Source of the DNA: Hadesarchaea archaeon | GTDB taxonomy: Archaea; Hadarchaeota; Hadarchaeia; Hadarchaeales; Hadarchaeaceae | Direction: 5' to 3' | DNA: 5,566 bases | NCBI GenBank assembly: GCA_030615805.1 | Contig: JAUWYN010000049.1 | Span: forward strand, 1 to 5,566 | In this document: positions 4,673 to 5,566 of the stretch, piece by piece | How positions within the stretch are numbered: position 1 is the stretch's first letter | How the letters are laid out: each line of letters starts with the position of its first letter | The notes under the pieces: model-generated | Database searches by the model: none | What the model was told of the DNA's origin: nothing | Seen by the model: only the letters and a program-made list of their open reading frames with translations | Program-made: the position numbers and the translations under genes

Positions 4673-5566
4673 ATGGTTAGGCTCGGTCGGGATTACACAA
4701 ATTGCCTCGTTTTTGACTATTTAGGTGAAAAAGAAAAACGAAGCTTCGAGAAGGGCGAGGTCGACCTAGAATCGTTGAACGCTCTCGCGTTCATCAAGGC
4801 GAAACAGGATGTCGAGCGGCAAATCGAGGTCACGCGCCAGCTGAGGATGAGTCACATCGAGCTCGACGCCGACCCGCCAAGTCCCTACTTAGATTTTGAT
4901 CGTGATCGAAGACGAGAAATCAAAGAGGCGGCCGAAGCGAATGATGTCACACTTTCGCTCCACCTGCCATACAGCTACGTCGGCGGGAGCGTCTGTAGCC
5001 CGCAGGAGGACGATCGTAGCATTGCGGTCGAGCTGCACAAGCGTTGCATCCAATTCGCGGCAGATGTTGGGGCGAGATATGTGAACATGCACCCCGGCAG
5101 CGCACCATCTTACCACAGGCTCGGGAGATATCACAGCTTCATTCACGATTCCCTGCTCCGGAGCCTGATCGAGCTGGGGGGATTCGCCACCGACCGGGGC
5201 CTCGCATTCCACCTCGAGAACAACACGGCTTCAGACGGCATCTACAGCGAGATCGAGGACTGCCTAGCGATCATCAAGGAGGCTAGGGCCCAAGGCGTCA
5301 AGATTTATTTCAACTTTGATATAGGGCACTGGTTCACCCGAGCCGACCTCGGCAAGCAAATCCCAGATCCCCCTGAGAATGCGCTTGAGCACATCCCGCC
5401 TGATTTTCTAAAAGAACTCCACCTCAACGATTACGTGGCGGGTGAAAAAATGTTCCACCCCCCTCTGCACCTAGGGTGGGGTTTGCTCCAACGGGGCAAC
5501 CTCGAGCGCTACGCTAGGCTTGTGAAGCGAAAGGGTGTGGAGACCGTTGTGCTCGAGACGGCGATG
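4673..5566 (+). CDS. Xylose isomerase-like TIM-barrel protein (sugar phosphate isomerase/epimerase family), 3' truncated
   Basis: The frame is open for 298 codons from ATG 4673 to the last base, so the C-terminus lies outside the window. The protein belongs to the AP endonuclease 2/xylose isomerase-like TIM barrels, which include sugar isomerases, epimerases and endonuclease IV. Metal-site residues appear in family order: His97 (SLHLPYSY), His140 (VNMHPGSA), Glu182 (FHLENN), Asp216 and His219 (FDIGHW), His250 (ELHLNDY), His266 (PLHLGWG) and Glu295 (VLETAM). Of the nine ligands of endonuclease IV only the Asp before the late His is missing (Pro264). FDIGHW and the HLGWG segment are more typical of sugar isomerase/epimerase relatives than of endonuclease IV, but substrate and reaction cannot be read from the sequence. 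The first ~60 residues carry a charged helical insert before the second strand (HIELDADPPSP). An in-frame TAG at 4661 bounds the start. It is divergent from udp. Confidence 0.85.
   Translation, partial: MVRLGRDYTNCLVFDYLGEKEKRSFEKGEVDLESLNALAFIKAKQDVERQIEVTRQLRMSHIELDADPPSPYLDFDRDRRREIKEAAEANDVTLSLHLPYSYVGGSVCSPQEDDRSIAVELHKRCIQFAADVGARYVNMHPGSAPSYHRLGRYHSFIHDSLLRSLIELGGFATDRGLAFHLENNTASDGIYSEIEDCLAIIKEARAQGVKIYFNFDIGHWFTRADLGKQIPDPPENALEHIPPDFLKELHLNDYVAGEKMFHPPLHLGWGLLQRGNLERYARLVKRKGVETVVLETAM

Noticed and set aside
4668..4724. An 18-codon frame starting ATG 4668 just before the TIM-barrel start
   Set aside because: It is very short and overlaps the real gene in another frame; no evidence for a leader peptide such as a codon run or an attenuator hairpin.
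4889..5212. A 107-codon minus-strand open frame
   Set aside because: It runs antisense to the TIM-barrel gene across its conserved metal-site motifs and has no recognisable domain.

Overview
The window looks like a piece of an archaeal chromosome, probably from an uncultured lineage; I cannot place it more precisely. The archaeal signs are a thiolase of the SCP2/archaeal type (HDAF and GHPxGATG motifs) lying one base from a DUF35 zinc-ribbon/OB-fold partner, two GTG starts with short purine-rich ribosome-binding sites, and AT-rich TATA-like boxes close to start codons instead of -35/-10 pairs. Coding density is high. The only non-coding stretch longer than 40 bases is the 100-base divergent region at 4573-4672.

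Layout. Positions 1-609 (+) hold the C-terminal part of an AMP-forming acetyl-CoA synthetase whose 5' end lies outside the window. It meets, tail to tail with a 2-base gap, a run of five minus-strand genes that reads like one operon. In transcription order these are uridine phosphorylase (4572-3745), thiolase (3709-2546), DUF35 acyl-CoA-binding protein (2544-2200), a GNAT-like protein (2164-1571) and a DUF2877 (AllH/YlbF-like) protein (1616-612). From the divergent region a plus-strand gene (4673 to the window end, cut off) encodes a xylose-isomerase-like TIM-barrel protein with a nearly complete metal site.

How the genes may work together. Uridine phosphorylase would release uracil and ribose-1-phosphate from uridine. 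The TIM-barrel enzyme belongs to a family of sugar isomerases and epimerases and could act on a sugar, but no link is proven. The thiolase and DUF35 pair should form an acyl-CoA complex, yet the thiolase lacks the usual nucleophilic cysteine (Pro85 in its place), so it may not be a normal thiolase. DUF2877 is known as a subunit of oxamate carbamoyltransferase in bacteria, but its partners are not in this window. The most interesting points are the cysteine-less thiolase and the unusual company it keeps. The acetyl-CoA synthetase fragment also uses arginine codons very differently from its neighbours.
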